DNA of 64,000 nucleotides from JANLYQ01 sp031365725. GTDB lineage: Bacteria; Actinomycetota; Actinomycetes; JACCUZ01. Location: NCBI GenBank assembly GCA_031365725.1, contig JANLYQ010000117.1:17544-81543 (forward strand), in the 5' to 3' direction. Shown here in pieces: positions 20,932-30,852 of this stretch (the stretch's first letter is position 1; each line of letters begins with the position of its first letter). The notes under the pieces are model-generated. The model had not been told where the DNA came from and did no database searches. It worked only from the letters and a program-made list of their open reading frames with translations. The position numbers were made by a program, and so were the translations under genes.

Positions 20932-22677
20932 GTGGCCGGGCTCGTGAGCAGCACGGCGTACGGCGTCCTGGCCCTGGGTCTCGTGATTGCCGCGACCCTG
21001 CTCATCGGCACCTTCGCGCTGCCGCTGTCGCGAACCACCAGCGACTTCTACGTGGCGTCCCGGTCGGTGTCACCGGCGTGGAACGCCTCGGCGATCGGCG
21101 GGGAGTACCTGTCGGCAGCGTCGTTCCTCGGTGTGGCCGGGCTGATCCTGGCTTTCGGTGCGGACATGCTGTGGTTCCCCGTCGGCTACACCGCGGGCTA
21201 CCTCGTGCTGCTCGTGCTGGTGGCGGCGCCGCTGCGGCGGTCGGCGACCTACACGCTGCCAGACTTCGCCGAGCTGCGCACCGAGTCGCGCACCGTGCGG
21301 GTCGTCGCTGGAGCGCTGGTCGTCACGATCGGCTGGCTCTACCTGCTGCCGCAGCTGGTGGGCGCCGGCCTCACCGTCGCCCTGACGACGGGCGCACCGC
21401 GGTGGGTGGGTGGCGTGCTGGTGGCGCTGGTCGTCGTCGTCAGCGTGGCCACCGGAGGCATGCGCAGCATCACCTTCGTGCAGGCGTTCCAGTACTGGCT
21501 GAAGCTGACCGCACTCGCCGTCCCCGTGCTGTTCCTCGTGCTCGCGTGGCAGGCCGACGGGGGACCGACGCCTGGCGCCGGGCCGCCGACGTTCCGCGAG
21601 CGCACCTCGGTCGAGCTCACCCAGGCCACGACGTTCGTCGTCCGCGCACCCGTCGCCATGCGCGTGACCGGCGCTCTGCGCCGCGCGTCGAGAACCACCT
21701 CCACCCCGTACGCCGGGGAGGTGGTCGACCTTGCGGTCGGTCGTTGGCGAGCCGATGCCGGCACCCGGCTGACGTTCCAGGCCGGCGCGGTCGTGCCGCA
21801 CGCGCAGCGGCTACAGCCGACCGACGGCGAGGACTGGGTGCAACCGCTCTCGGGTGCCGGTGGCCGCGACCACCCGCTCTACGCGACGTACTCGCTGATC
21901 CTGGCTCTGTTCTTCGGCACCATGGGCCTGCCGCACGTCCTGGTGCGCTTCTACACCAACCCCGACGGCCGCACCGCCCGCAGGACCACGTTGGTGGTGC
22001 TGGGTTTGCTGGGCCTGTTCTACCTGCTGCCGACGGTCTACGGCGCACTCGCGCGCATCTACACGCCCGACCTGTTGTTGACCGGTCGCACCGACACTGC
22101 GGTGCTGCTGCTGCCCGAGCGCCTGGTGGGCGGGACCGGCGGCCAGCTGCTGACAGCGCTGGTGACAGCAGGCGCCTTCGCGGCGTTCCTCTCGACCTCG
22201 TCGGGGCTGACCGTGTCGGTCGCCGGCGTGCTGTCGCAGGACGTGCTGCGCGGGTCGGTGCGCGACTTCCGGCTCGCTGTCGCACTGGCGGTCGGGGTGC
22301 CGTTCCTGCTGTCGCTGCTGGCGACCTCGCTCCCGGTGGCCGACGTGGTCGGGCTCGCGTTCGCCGTGGCGGCCTCGTCGTTCTGCCCGTTGCTGGTGCT
22401 GGGCATCTGGTGGCGTGGGCTCACCGACGTCGGTGCGGTCGCCGGCCTGCTCACCGGCGGAGGACTCGCGACTCTCGCGGTGTCCGCGACGCTAGCCGGT
22501 GTCGACCGCGACGGTTGGTCCGGTGCGCTGCTGGCCCAGCCCGCCGCCTGGACGGTGCCGGTCGCGTTCGCGGTCATGGTCGTGGTGTCGCTGCGCACGC
22601 CGTCGCGAGTGCCGGCCTCGGTGGGTCAGGTCATGGTGCGCCTGCACGCACCGGAGTCCGCGCTCGTCCAGCGGTAG
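20932..22677 (+). CDS. sodium:solute symporter family transporter (ActP-like)
   Basis: SSS-family carrier of about 581 residues with 12-14 membrane helices; the core motif SRTTSDFYVASRSVSPAWN continues into ASAIGGEYLSAASFLG, as in cation/acetate symporters. A roughly 100-residue hydrophilic insert (about residues 215-320) separates two halves, and FGTMGLPHVLVRFYTNPDGR marks the following helix. The GTG at 20932 is the most upstream good start in this frame, but an ATG at 20915 that overlaps the preceding stop is out of frame by one base across a run of five Gs, so a missing G may hide the true start. Predicted to import acetate or a related carboxylate. Confidence 0.88.
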   Translation: MAGLVSSTAYGVLALGLVIAATLLIGTFALPLSRTTSDFYVASRSVSPAWNASAIGGEYLSAASFLGVAGLILAFGADMLWFPVGYTAGYLVLLVLVAAPLRRSATYTLPDFAELRTESRTVRVVAGALVVTIGWLYLLPQLVGAGLTVALTTGAPRWVGGVLVALVVVVSVATGGMRSITFVQAFQYWLKLTALAVPVLFLVLAWQADGGPTPGAGPPTFRERTSVELTQATTFVVRAPVAMRVTGALRRASRTTSTPYAGEVVDLAVGRWRADAGTRLTFQAGAVVPHAQRLQPTDGEDWVQPLSGAGGRDHPLYATYSLILALFFGTMGLPHVLVRFYTNPDGRTARRTTLVVLGLLGLFYLLPTVYGALARIYTPDLLLTGRTDTAVLLLPERLVGGTGGQLLTALVTAGAFAAFLSTSSGLTVSVAGVLSQDVLRGSVRDFRLAVALAVGVPFLLSLLATSLPVADVVGLAFAVAASSFCPLLVLGIWWRGLTDVGAVAGLLTGGGLATLAVSATLAGVDRDGWSGALLAQPAAWTVPVAFAVMVVVSLRTPSRVPASVGQVMVRLHAPESALVQR

Positions 22678-22694
22678 ACGAACGGTCGGTCCTC

Positions 22695-22730
22695 ACCGCT
22701 CGTCGCCCAGCCCGACCGCTCGTCGCGCAG
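22695..22730. repeat. 16-bp direct repeat
   Basis: ACCGCTCGTCGCCCAG and ACCGCTCGTCGCGCAG occur 20 nt apart between the two symporter units, upstream of the DUF485 gene. A direct repeat of about two helical turns would suit a LytTR-type dimer site, but the sequence does not match a known LytTR consensus. Confidence 0.55.
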
Positions 22731-22823
22731 CTCCCGGCAGGCCCTTCACCCGGTCACCCCAGGACCGGCACAGTCGGCATCCTCAGCCGTGACCGTGCAC
22801 GGCCCATGCACCGGAGGTAATCC

Positions 22824-23177
22824 GTGAGCAGCTCCGTCGAAGGCGGTCCTCGCCCACCCGAGGTCAGTGCCAACGCCTATACCGAGATCCAGGGATCGCA
22901 GCGGTTCCAGGAGCTGAAGCGCCGGCACCGCAACATCGCCTTCCCGCTCGCGGGACTGTTCCTCGGCTGGTACTTCCTCTACGTCCTGCTCGCCGACTAC
23001 GCCCACGGCTTCATGAGCCACAAGCTCGCCGGGAACATCACCGTCGGTCTGGTCCTCGGGCTCCTGCAGTTCGTGTCGACCTTCGCCATCACGACGATCT
23101 ACGTCAGCTACGCCAACAAGCACCTTGACCCGCTCGCGGAAGAGCTGCGCGACGAGCTCGAGGGAGGGGCCAGATGA
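22824..23177 (+). CDS. DUF485 membrane protein
   Basis: A 117-residue partner protein typically encoded immediately before ActP-type acetate permeases (YjcH-like). It has the DUF485 signature FQELKRRHRNIAFPLA and two transmembrane helices (about residues 38-56 and 72-95), with a charged C-terminal tail. GGAGG sits 6 nt before the GTG start. Its stop overlaps the start of the transporter gene by 4 nt (ATGA). The exact role of DUF485 proteins in transport is not settled. Confidence 0.93.
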   Translation: MSSSVEGGPRPPEVSANAYTEIQGSQRFQELKRRHRNIAFPLAGLFLGWYFLYVLLADYAHGFMSHKLAGNITVGLVLGLLQFVSTFAITTIYVSYANKHLDPLAEELRDELEGGAR

Positions 23178-24829
23178 CCGCCCTCGGGACCACGGCCGGG
23201 CTGGCGGCCCAGACCGTCGGCGAGCCCGCCGTCAACATCGCCATCTTCCTGGTGTTCGTTGCGGTGACGATGGTCATCGTCTACCGCGCGTCCCGCAACA
23301 ACGCGACGGCTGCCGACTACTACGCCGCCGGGCGGTCCTTCACCGGGCCACAGAACGGCATCGCCATCTCCGGCGACTACCTGTCGGCGGCGTCGTTCCT
23401 CGGCATCGCCGGGGCCATCGCCATCAACGGCTACGACGGCTTCCTCTACTCAATCGGCTTCCTGGTCGCCTGGCTCGTGGCCCTTCTGCTCGTCGCCGAG
23501 CTGCTGCGCAACACCGGTCGCTTCACCATGGCCGACGTCCTGTCGTTCCGGATGCGCCAGAAGCCGGTGCGCACCGCCGCGGCCATCACCACCCTCGCCG
23601 TCTCCTTCTTCTACCTCGTCGCGCAGATGGCCGGCGCCGGTGGCCTCGTGGCGCTCCTGCTCGGGGTCGAGAGCAAGACGGGACAGGGCGTGACTATCGC
23701 GGTCGTCGGTGTCGTGATGATCATCTACGTGCTCGTCGGCGGCATGAAGGGCACCACCTGGGTGCAGATCATCAAGGCGGCCCTGCTCATCACCGGCGCC
23801 TTCATCATGACCGCGTGGGTCCTCGGGAAGTACGGCCTGAACCTCTCCTCGCTGATGGGCGATGCCGTCGCCAAGGGCGGCGAGACGGGTCCGGCCCTGC
23901 TCGGTCCGGGCAAGCAGTTCGGCCTCACCGGCACCTCGAAGCTCGACTTCATCTCCCTCGCCCTGGCTCTGGTGCTCGGCACCGCCGGGCTGCCGCACGT
24001 GCTGATGCGCTTCTACACCGTGCCCACGGCGAAGGAGGCCCGCCGCTCGGTGGTCTGGGCCATCTGGCTGATCGGCATCTTCTACCTCTTCACCCTGGTG
24101 CTCGGCTACGGCGCCGGAGCCTTGGTCGGGCCGGAGAAGATCCTGGCGGCGCCGGGCAAGGCCAACTCAGCGGCACCCCTGCTGGCGTACGAGCTGGGTG
24201 GGACGTTGCTCCTGGGCATCATCTCCGCCGTCGCCTTCGCCACCATCCTGGCCGTGGTCGCGGGGCTGACGATCACGGCGTCGGCGTCCTTCGCCCACGA
24301 CGTCTACGCCAACGTCATCCACCACGGCAAGAAGACGAGTGAGGGCTCGGAGGTGCGGGTCGCCCGCATCACCGCGGTCGTCATCGGAGCCGTCTCGATC
24401 GTCGGCGGCATCCTGGCCCTTGGCCAGAACATCGCGTTCCTGGTTGCGCTGGCCTTCGCGGTCGCGGCGTCGGCGAACCTGCCGACGATCCTGTACTCGC
24501 TGTACTGGCGTCGGTTCAACACCCGAGGTGCCCTGTGGAGCATGTACGGCGGCCTCATCAGCTGCGTGACGCTCATCATCTTCTCACCCGTGGTGTCGGG
24601 GAAGCCGGCACCTCCCGGGACGACAGACAGCCTCTCGATGATCAAGGACACGTCGATCGACTTCCACTGGTTCCCGCTGGACAACCCCGGCATCGTCTCC
24701 ATCCCGCTCGCCTTCTTCCTCGGCTGGCTGGGCACCATGACGAGCAAGGACCACAACGAGGAGAAGTACGCCGAGATGGAGGTCCGGGCACTCACCGGCG
24801 CCGGCTCGGAGAAGGCCGTCGCCCACTGA
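23174..24829 (+). CDS. cation/acetate symporter (ActP-like)
   Basis: Second SSS-family permease, 551 residues. The N-terminal core RNNATAADYYAAGRSFTGPQ, the GDYLSAASFLGIAGAI helix and GTAGLPHVLMRFYTVP are all diagnostic of acetate-type symporters. It is coupled to DUF485 by a 4-nt overlap and followed 54 nt later by acs, so imported acetate would be activated directly. Compared with the first symporter it lacks the large hydrophilic insert and is closer to E. coli ActP. Two paralogues in series may differ in affinity or substrate. Confidence 0.94.
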   Translation: MTALGTTAGLAAQTVGEPAVNIAIFLVFVAVTMVIVYRASRNNATAADYYAAGRSFTGPQNGIAISGDYLSAASFLGIAGAIAINGYDGFLYSIGFLVAWLVALLLVAELLRNTGRFTMADVLSFRMRQKPVRTAAAITTLAVSFFYLVAQMAGAGGLVALLLGVESKTGQGVTIAVVGVVMIIYVLVGGMKGTTWVQIIKAALLITGAFIMTAWVLGKYGLNLSSLMGDAVAKGGETGPALLGPGKQFGLTGTSKLDFISLALALVLGTAGLPHVLMRFYTVPTAKEARRSVVWAIWLIGIFYLFTLVLGYGAGALVGPEKILAAPGKANSAAPLLAYELGGTLLLGIISAVAFATILAVVAGLTITASASFAHDVYANVIHHGKKTSEGSEVRVARITAVVIGAVSIVGGILALGQNIAFLVALAFAVAASANLPTILYSLYWRRFNTRGALWSMYGGLISCVTLIIFSPVVSGKPAPPGTTDSLSMIKDTSIDFHWFPLDNPGIVSIPLAFFLGWLGTMTSKDHNEEKYAEMEVRALTGAGSEKAVAH

Positions 24830-24883
24830 CGGCAGCCGGTGCGGTAGGACTGACCTGACCGACCGACTGCCCGAGGAGCCAGC

Positions 24884-26869
<1,986 letters not shown>

Positions 26870-26888
26870 GCCCCGCCCCTGCCGCCCG

Positions 26889-26906
26889 CGTCTCCCCCCG
26901 GAGACG
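26889..26906. terminator. hairpin between convergent acs and Calx-beta gene
   Basis: CGTCTCC / GGAGACG, a 7-bp stem with a CCCC loop, lies in the 42-nt gap between the two stops and could serve both. Confidence 0.5.
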
Positions 26907-26911
26907 TCGCG

Positions 26912-27829
26912 TCAGTCGTTGTTGGTCAGGGCCAGGTCGATGTCGTTGTCGGCGACGGCAATTGTCGCGGTGTTGTCGAAGCGCACGTCGATCTGCTCGT
27001 CAGACTCGGGCGTCGTGTCCCCGCAGATGGTGACCGGCAGGTTGGCCACCCGGGACTTCACGGCGTACTTCAGAGTTCGCACCGGGAAGGTCAGGTAGTC
27101 CACCCCTGGTGTTGCATCGCCGTACGTCCCGACCAGCGGCGCGGGCAGGGGGATTGCGGTGAAGTCGACGGCGTCTACCGTGGAGGCAACCGTCACCGGC
27201 TTGCTCACCGGGATGGTGACGACGTAGACGAAGCAGCCGCTGTCCGGCTCGGAGATCGCCTGGTTCGGCGGCAGCAGCAGCGGCTGGGTCGGCTTGGTGC
27301 CGGCTCCGTCGTCATTACCGATTCCGAGATCGATGTCGTTGTCTCCGACGGTGAACTCGGTGTCGTCGAAGCGTACGTCGACCTGCTCATCAGGCTCGAT
27401 CACCGCGTCGCCCTTGATCTTCACGGTGAACCGCGCGACCTGCTGGCCGGGCGCGAAGCTGAGGTAGAACGGCGCGAAGGCGACGTAGTCCGAGCCGGGT
27501 GTCGCGGTGCCGTAGAGGGCGCCGCCACCACCCGGTACCGGGACCGCAGAGAAGTCGGTGACGTGCAGCCGCACGACATGGTCGAACGGGTTCGGTGCCG
27601 TGAGCCCGACATTGACTGTGAAGGCTCCCCTGCCGGCATCGCCCTCGGGGACGGTCATGTTCGGCAGCATGATGGTCGGTGCTACGACAGCGACTGCGTG
27701 CGCAGGCACCGACATGACCGCACCGGTGAGCAGCACGAGACAAGCTGCAGCGAGCGACGAGACAGCGGTGAGGACGCGCGGGTGACGGCGACGCGGCGCG
27801 TTGTATGACGTCTGGACAGGTTGCGACAT
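26912..27829 (-). CDS. secreted protein with two Calx-beta-type repeats
   Basis: A 305-residue exported protein of unknown role. The N-terminus is RRRHPRVLTAVSSLAAACLV followed by a cleavable-looking signal end (VPAHA). Two repeats of about 115 residues follow; each ends with a matching segment, DEQVDVRFDDTEFTVGDNDI and DEQIDVRFDNTATIAVADND. These acidic DxD patterns are those of Calx-beta domains, which bind calcium. A Cys pair occurs only in the second repeat (SGCFV, VTICGD). The ATG at 27829 has GGGGGAG upstream, so I reject a 46-residue longer reading. Secreted, perhaps surface- or matrix-associated. Confidence 0.82.
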   Translation of the reverse strand: MSQPVQTSYNAPRRRHPRVLTAVSSLAAACLVLLTGAVMSVPAHAVAVVAPTIMLPNMTVPEGDAGRGAFTVNVGLTAPNPFDHVVRLHVTDFSAVPVPGGGGALYGTATPGSDYVAFAPFYLSFAPGQQVARFTVKIKGDAVIEPDEQVDVRFDDTEFTVGDNDIDLGIGNDDGAGTKPTQPLLLPPNQAISEPDSGCFVYVVTIPVSKPVTVASTVDAVDFTAIPLPAPLVGTYGDATPGVDYLTFPVRTLKYAVKSRVANLPVTICGDTTPESDEQIDVRFDNTATIAVADNDIDLALTNND

Positions 27830-28017
27830 GAGAACTCCCCCTGGGAACGCTGGTGACCGAGCGATGGCGAGCGCGGCAGTGAGCCGGGCTCGGGGAGAGA
27901 GAGCAGCCAGGCGCTCGCCTGATACGCCGCGCGGCAGTCGATGTCTTGCGTCGGCCGGTCGGGGCACCTCGGCTTGTCGGGTGTCGCCAGGACGACGCCC
28001 ACAACGGGAGGCTCGTC

Positions 28018-28757
28018 ATGTCCTTGCGCGAACCGCAGGAGATCGCCCAGGTCGCCGTGGAGACCGGGGTCGAGAAGACAGGCCGCACGTGGGACCGGGT
28101 GCTGCTCAGCGCCTTCCTCGCCGGCGCCTACATCGCCTTCGGCGGTCTGGTCGCGATCACGGTGTCCTCCGGACTGAACCCCGCCACGTGGGGCACGCTG
28201 CCGACGCTCTTCACCTGCGCCGCGTTCACCCTCGGTCTCGTGCTCGTGCTGATCGCCGCGCCTTGTTCGTCGCCTACTTCCTAGCGGTGCAGACCGGCGT
28301 TATCGGCCCGGTGGGCGCGAAGGCCGGCACGACGGCTGCCCTCACTCATGACCGGCTCGCGGCGATCGCCCTGGACAAGGCGACCGGTCACACGGCGTGG
28401 CAGACCTTCCTGCGCGCCGTCGGCTGCAACTGGCTCGTCTGCCTGGCGGTCTGGATGTCGCTGGCCGCCAAGTCGGTCCCGGGCAAGATCCTTGCCATCT
28501 TCTTCCCGATCATGGCGTTCGTGGCTATGGGCTTCGACCACGTCGTGGCCAACATGTTCTTCCTGCCCGCCGCGATCTTCGCCGGAGTGCCTGGGCTGAC
28601 CTGGGGCGACGTCGTGGAGAACTGGGGTCTTGCCGCCGTCGGCAACCTGGTCGGAGCGGTCATCTTCGTCGCGAGCTCCTACTGGTACCTCTTTCTCAAG
28701 GACCAGCCCGACACCTCGTCCCGTACGACGATGCATGCGGAGTCGTCCCTAGAGTGA
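28018..28757 (+). pseudogene. formate/nitrite transporter (FNT) with internal deletion and frameshift
   Basis: The ATG at 28018 (GGGAGG upstream) opens an FNT-family protein: SLREPQEIAQVAVETGVEK, then the first helix FLAGAYIAFGGLVAI. The frame fails after LGLVLVLIAA at about 28262; the rest of the family sequence resumes in another frame with LFVAYFLAVQTGVIGP and runs to 28757 (FDHVVANMFFLPAAIF). The missing part, roughly 40-50 codons, would hold the conserved SELFTGN-type loop and the next helix, which line the substrate pore. The protein cannot be a working pentameric channel. Flanking codons look undamaged, so the deletion is recent or an assembly artefact. Confidence 0.8.
28750..28755 (+). 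promoter_or_regulatory. -10 element before beta-hydroxyacid dehydrogenase gene
   Basis: TAGAGT lies 7 nt before the ATG with no Shine-Dalgarno, within the last codons of the broken FNT gene; suggests a separate leaderless transcript. Confidence 0.45.
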
Positions 28758-28762
28758 CGACC

Positions 28763-29641
28763 ATGAGGGTCGGCTTCATCGGTCTGGGACGTATGGGCGC
28801 CGGCATGGCTGGTCGCCTGCTCGACGCCGGGCACGAGGTCAGCGTCCACAACCGCAGCCGGGGCAAGGCATCCGTGTTGCTCGCGCGCGGAGCCACCTGG
28901 GCCGACTCACCGCGTGTTGCTGCAGGTGACGCCGACGCGGTCATCACCATGGTCGCTGACGACGAGGCCTCCCGCGAGGTCTGGCAAGGACCCGATGGCG
29001 TGCTGTCTGCCGACGTACAGCCGAGGATGTTGGCCATCGAGTGCTCGACCGTGTCCTATGACCAGGTGCTCGCGTTGTCTCGCGCCTGCCACGAGCGCGG
29101 GCTGCGCTATCTCGACGCTCCGGTGACGGGGCTGCCGGAGCATGCTGCGGCCGGGCAGCTGACTCTGTTGCTCGGCGGCGACGCCGACGACATCTCGGCT
29201 GCCGCGACGGTCCTCACGCCCCTGTCGAGGGAGCAGCTGCACTTCGGGGCGGTCGGCGCCGGCACGGTCTACAAGCTCGTCATCAACCTGATGGGTGCGG
29301 TGCAGATCGCGTCGGCGGCCGAGGGCATGGCTCTGGCCGAGCGGGCCGGTCTGGACCTCGACCTGGTGGCGCGTGCCATTGCCGGTGGCCAGGCGGCGAG
29401 CCCGCAGGTGGTGCGCACAGCCCGGAGGATGGCCGACGACAGCCACGCCACCGACGTGGCTTTCACCGGTCGCCTGCGGCGCAAGGACGCGGCATACGCG
29501 ATGGCGCTTGCCGACACCCTGGAGGTCGGCATGCCGTTCGGGCGGGCTGCGCTGGCCGGGCTCGACTCGCTCGTCGACGCTGGCCTCGGGGACGTCAACG
29601 AGACCGCCATCATCGAGGTGGCTCGGGGTCGTCGGCAGTGA
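28763..29641 (+). CDS. NAD(P)-dependent beta-hydroxyacid dehydrogenase (3-HIBADH family)
   Basis: Oxidoreductase of the 3-hydroxyisobutyrate/tartronate-semialdehyde family. The N-terminal Rossmann motif is GFIGLGRMGAGMAGRLLDAG, the substrate-binding motif DAPVTGLPEHAAAGQL replaces the family's DAPVSGG, and the catalytic lysine lies in GTVYKLVINLMG. 292 residues is the usual size. The actual substrate cannot be told from sequence. It follows the broken FNT gene by 5 nt but seems to have its own promoter. Its end overlaps the convergent small cold-shock-like gene by 32 nt. Confidence 0.9.
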   Translation: MRVGFIGLGRMGAGMAGRLLDAGHEVSVHNRSRGKASVLLARGATWADSPRVAAGDADAVITMVADDEASREVWQGPDGVLSADVQPRMLAIECSTVSYDQVLALSRACHERGLRYLDAPVTGLPEHAAAGQLTLLLGGDADDISAAATVLTPLSREQLHFGAVGAGTVYKLVINLMGAVQIASAAEGMALAERAGLDLDLVARAIAGGQAASPQVVRTARRMADDSHATDVAFTGRLRRKDAAYAMALADTLEVGMPFGRAALAGLDSLVDAGLGDVNETAIIEVARGRRQ

Positions 29642-29924
29642 TCGTCAACGTCGAGCTGTACGCCGTCGACGGGGTAGGTCGGGACGCGTCGGTGCGCTCG
29701 GGTGTCTGACCGGCCGGCCAGAGCTCGTTCGCCCGGAACGCGAAGCCGTCTTGGTCGGCCGGTTCGAAGGTGAATTCGACGGCTGCGCCCACCGCAAGGG
29801 TGCGATAGCCGGGCATGAGCAGCATCGAGAAGTGCGCCCAGCACCCGCCCGGCGTCTCGGCTGAGTCGATGACACCCCAGCCGTGCTCGTCGTGCCACTC
29901 GCGGACCTGGCCCAGGAACGTCAC
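29610..29924 (-). CDS. cold-shock-domain-like protein
   Basis: A 104-residue protein beginning VTFLGQVREWHDEHGWGVID, which matches the first strands of a cold-shock OB fold, then CWAHFSML, AVGAAVEFTFEPADQDGFAF and RANELWP, the usual end of the domain. The aromatic RNP motifs (KGFGFI, VFVHF) are only partly kept (HGWGVI, CWAHF), so nucleic-acid binding may be altered. A polar tail of about 35 residues follows. The GTG at 29924 has CATACT 6 nt upstream and no Shine-Dalgarno. It is divergent from the F420-type oxidoreductase gene with only 43 nt between starts. Confidence 0.72.
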   Translation of the reverse strand: MTFLGQVREWHDEHGWGVIDSAETPGGCWAHFSMLLMPGYRTLAVGAAVEFTFEPADQDGFAFRANELWPAGQTPERTDASRPTPSTAYSSTLTITADDPEPPR

Positions 29925-29930
29925 CTGCCG

Positions 29931-29936
29931 AGTATG
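29931..29936 (-). promoter_or_regulatory. -10 element of cold-shock-like gene
   Basis: CATACT on the minus strand, 6 nt before the GTG start; leaderless arrangement back to back with the next promoter. Confidence 0.5.
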
Positions 29937-29954
29937 GCTATGCCCCGGTGCGCA

Positions 29955-29960
29955 TAGCCT
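29955..29960 (+). promoter_or_regulatory. -10 element of LLM oxidoreductase gene
   Basis: TAGCCT, 7 nt before the GTG start; divergent from and 18 nt away from the opposite -10 element. Confidence 0.5.
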
Positions 29961-29967
29961 CTCGCTC

Positions 29968-30852
29968 GTGCGCGTCGGAGTCGTGGTCCTGCCCGAGCTG
30001 CCGTGGGAGCAGGCCAAGCAGCAGTGGGCCCGGCTCGATGCGTGGGGGTTCGACTCGGCATGGACCTACGACCACCTGGCGTGGCGCAGTCTGGCCGACG
30101 GGCCGTGGTTCGGCACGGTGCCGACCTTGGCGGCTGCCGCGCTGGTCACCTCGCGGATCCGGCTGGGCACCTTCGTCGCCTCGCCGAACTACCGCCACCC
30201 GGTGCCGTTCGCCAAGGAGCTGATGACCCTCGACGACCTGTCCGGCGGCCGGTTCACCCTCGGCGTCGGCGCGGGCGGGACGGGTGTCGATGCGCGCGTC
30301 CTCGGTCATGACGACCTCACGCCGGGCGAACGTGTCAGCCGGCTGGCGGAGTTCGTCGAGCTGCTCGACCTGCTGCTCACCGCTGACCACACGACGTACG
30401 ACGGTCACTGGTTCAGCGCGCGCGACGCCCGCATGGTGCCCGGTTGCGTGCAGCGACCACGGCTGCCGTTCCTCATTGCAGCCAACGGCCCGCGAGCACT
30501 GCAGGTCGTCGCGCGGCAAGGGCAGGGCTGGGTGACGACCGGCGTCACTGCTGGTGAGGACGGCGAGGCCCTGTGGTGGGCGGCGCTCGAGGAGGTGAGC
30601 AGCCGACTCGACGATGCACTCGACGCCGAGGGGCGTGCGGTGACCGACGTGCAGCGGGTGCTCAGCGTCGACTCCTCCGGCGAGCTCGGGCTGTCGTCGG
30701 TCGAGCACCTGCGGGACGTGCTGGGCCGCGCCAACGAGCTGCGGTTCGACGAGGTGGTCGTGCACTGGCCACGGCCGGACGGCGTCTACGCCGGTGACCC
30801 TGACGTGTTGGAGCTGGTCGCTGCCGAGGTGCTGCCGGGGCTGCGCGACTGA
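29968..30852 (+). CDS. LLM-class flavin/F420-dependent oxidoreductase
   Basis: Luciferase-like TIM-barrel protein of 294 residues. The opening RVGVVVLPELPWEQAKQQW, GFDSAWTYDHLAWR, SRIRLGTFVASPNYRHP and SGGRFTLGVGAGG are the usual signatures of the class; in actinobacteria many members use coenzyme F420. The substrate is unknown. I start it at GTG 29968 because TAGCCT lies 7 nt upstream and homology begins there; upstream in-frame codons overlap the divergent gene. The 3' end overlaps the convergent PD40 gene by 67 nt. Confidence 0.9.
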   Translation: MRVGVVVLPELPWEQAKQQWARLDAWGFDSAWTYDHLAWRSLADGPWFGTVPTLAAAALVTSRIRLGTFVASPNYRHPVPFAKELMTLDDLSGGRFTLGVGAGGTGVDARVLGHDDLTPGERVSRLAEFVELLDLLLTADHTTYDGHWFSARDARMVPGCVQRPRLPFLIAANGPRALQVVARQGQGWVTTGVTAGEDGEALWWAALEEVSSRLDDALDAEGRAVTDVQRVLSVDSSGELGLSSVEHLRDVLGRANELRFDEVVVHWPRPDGVYAGDPDVLELVAAEVLPGLRD

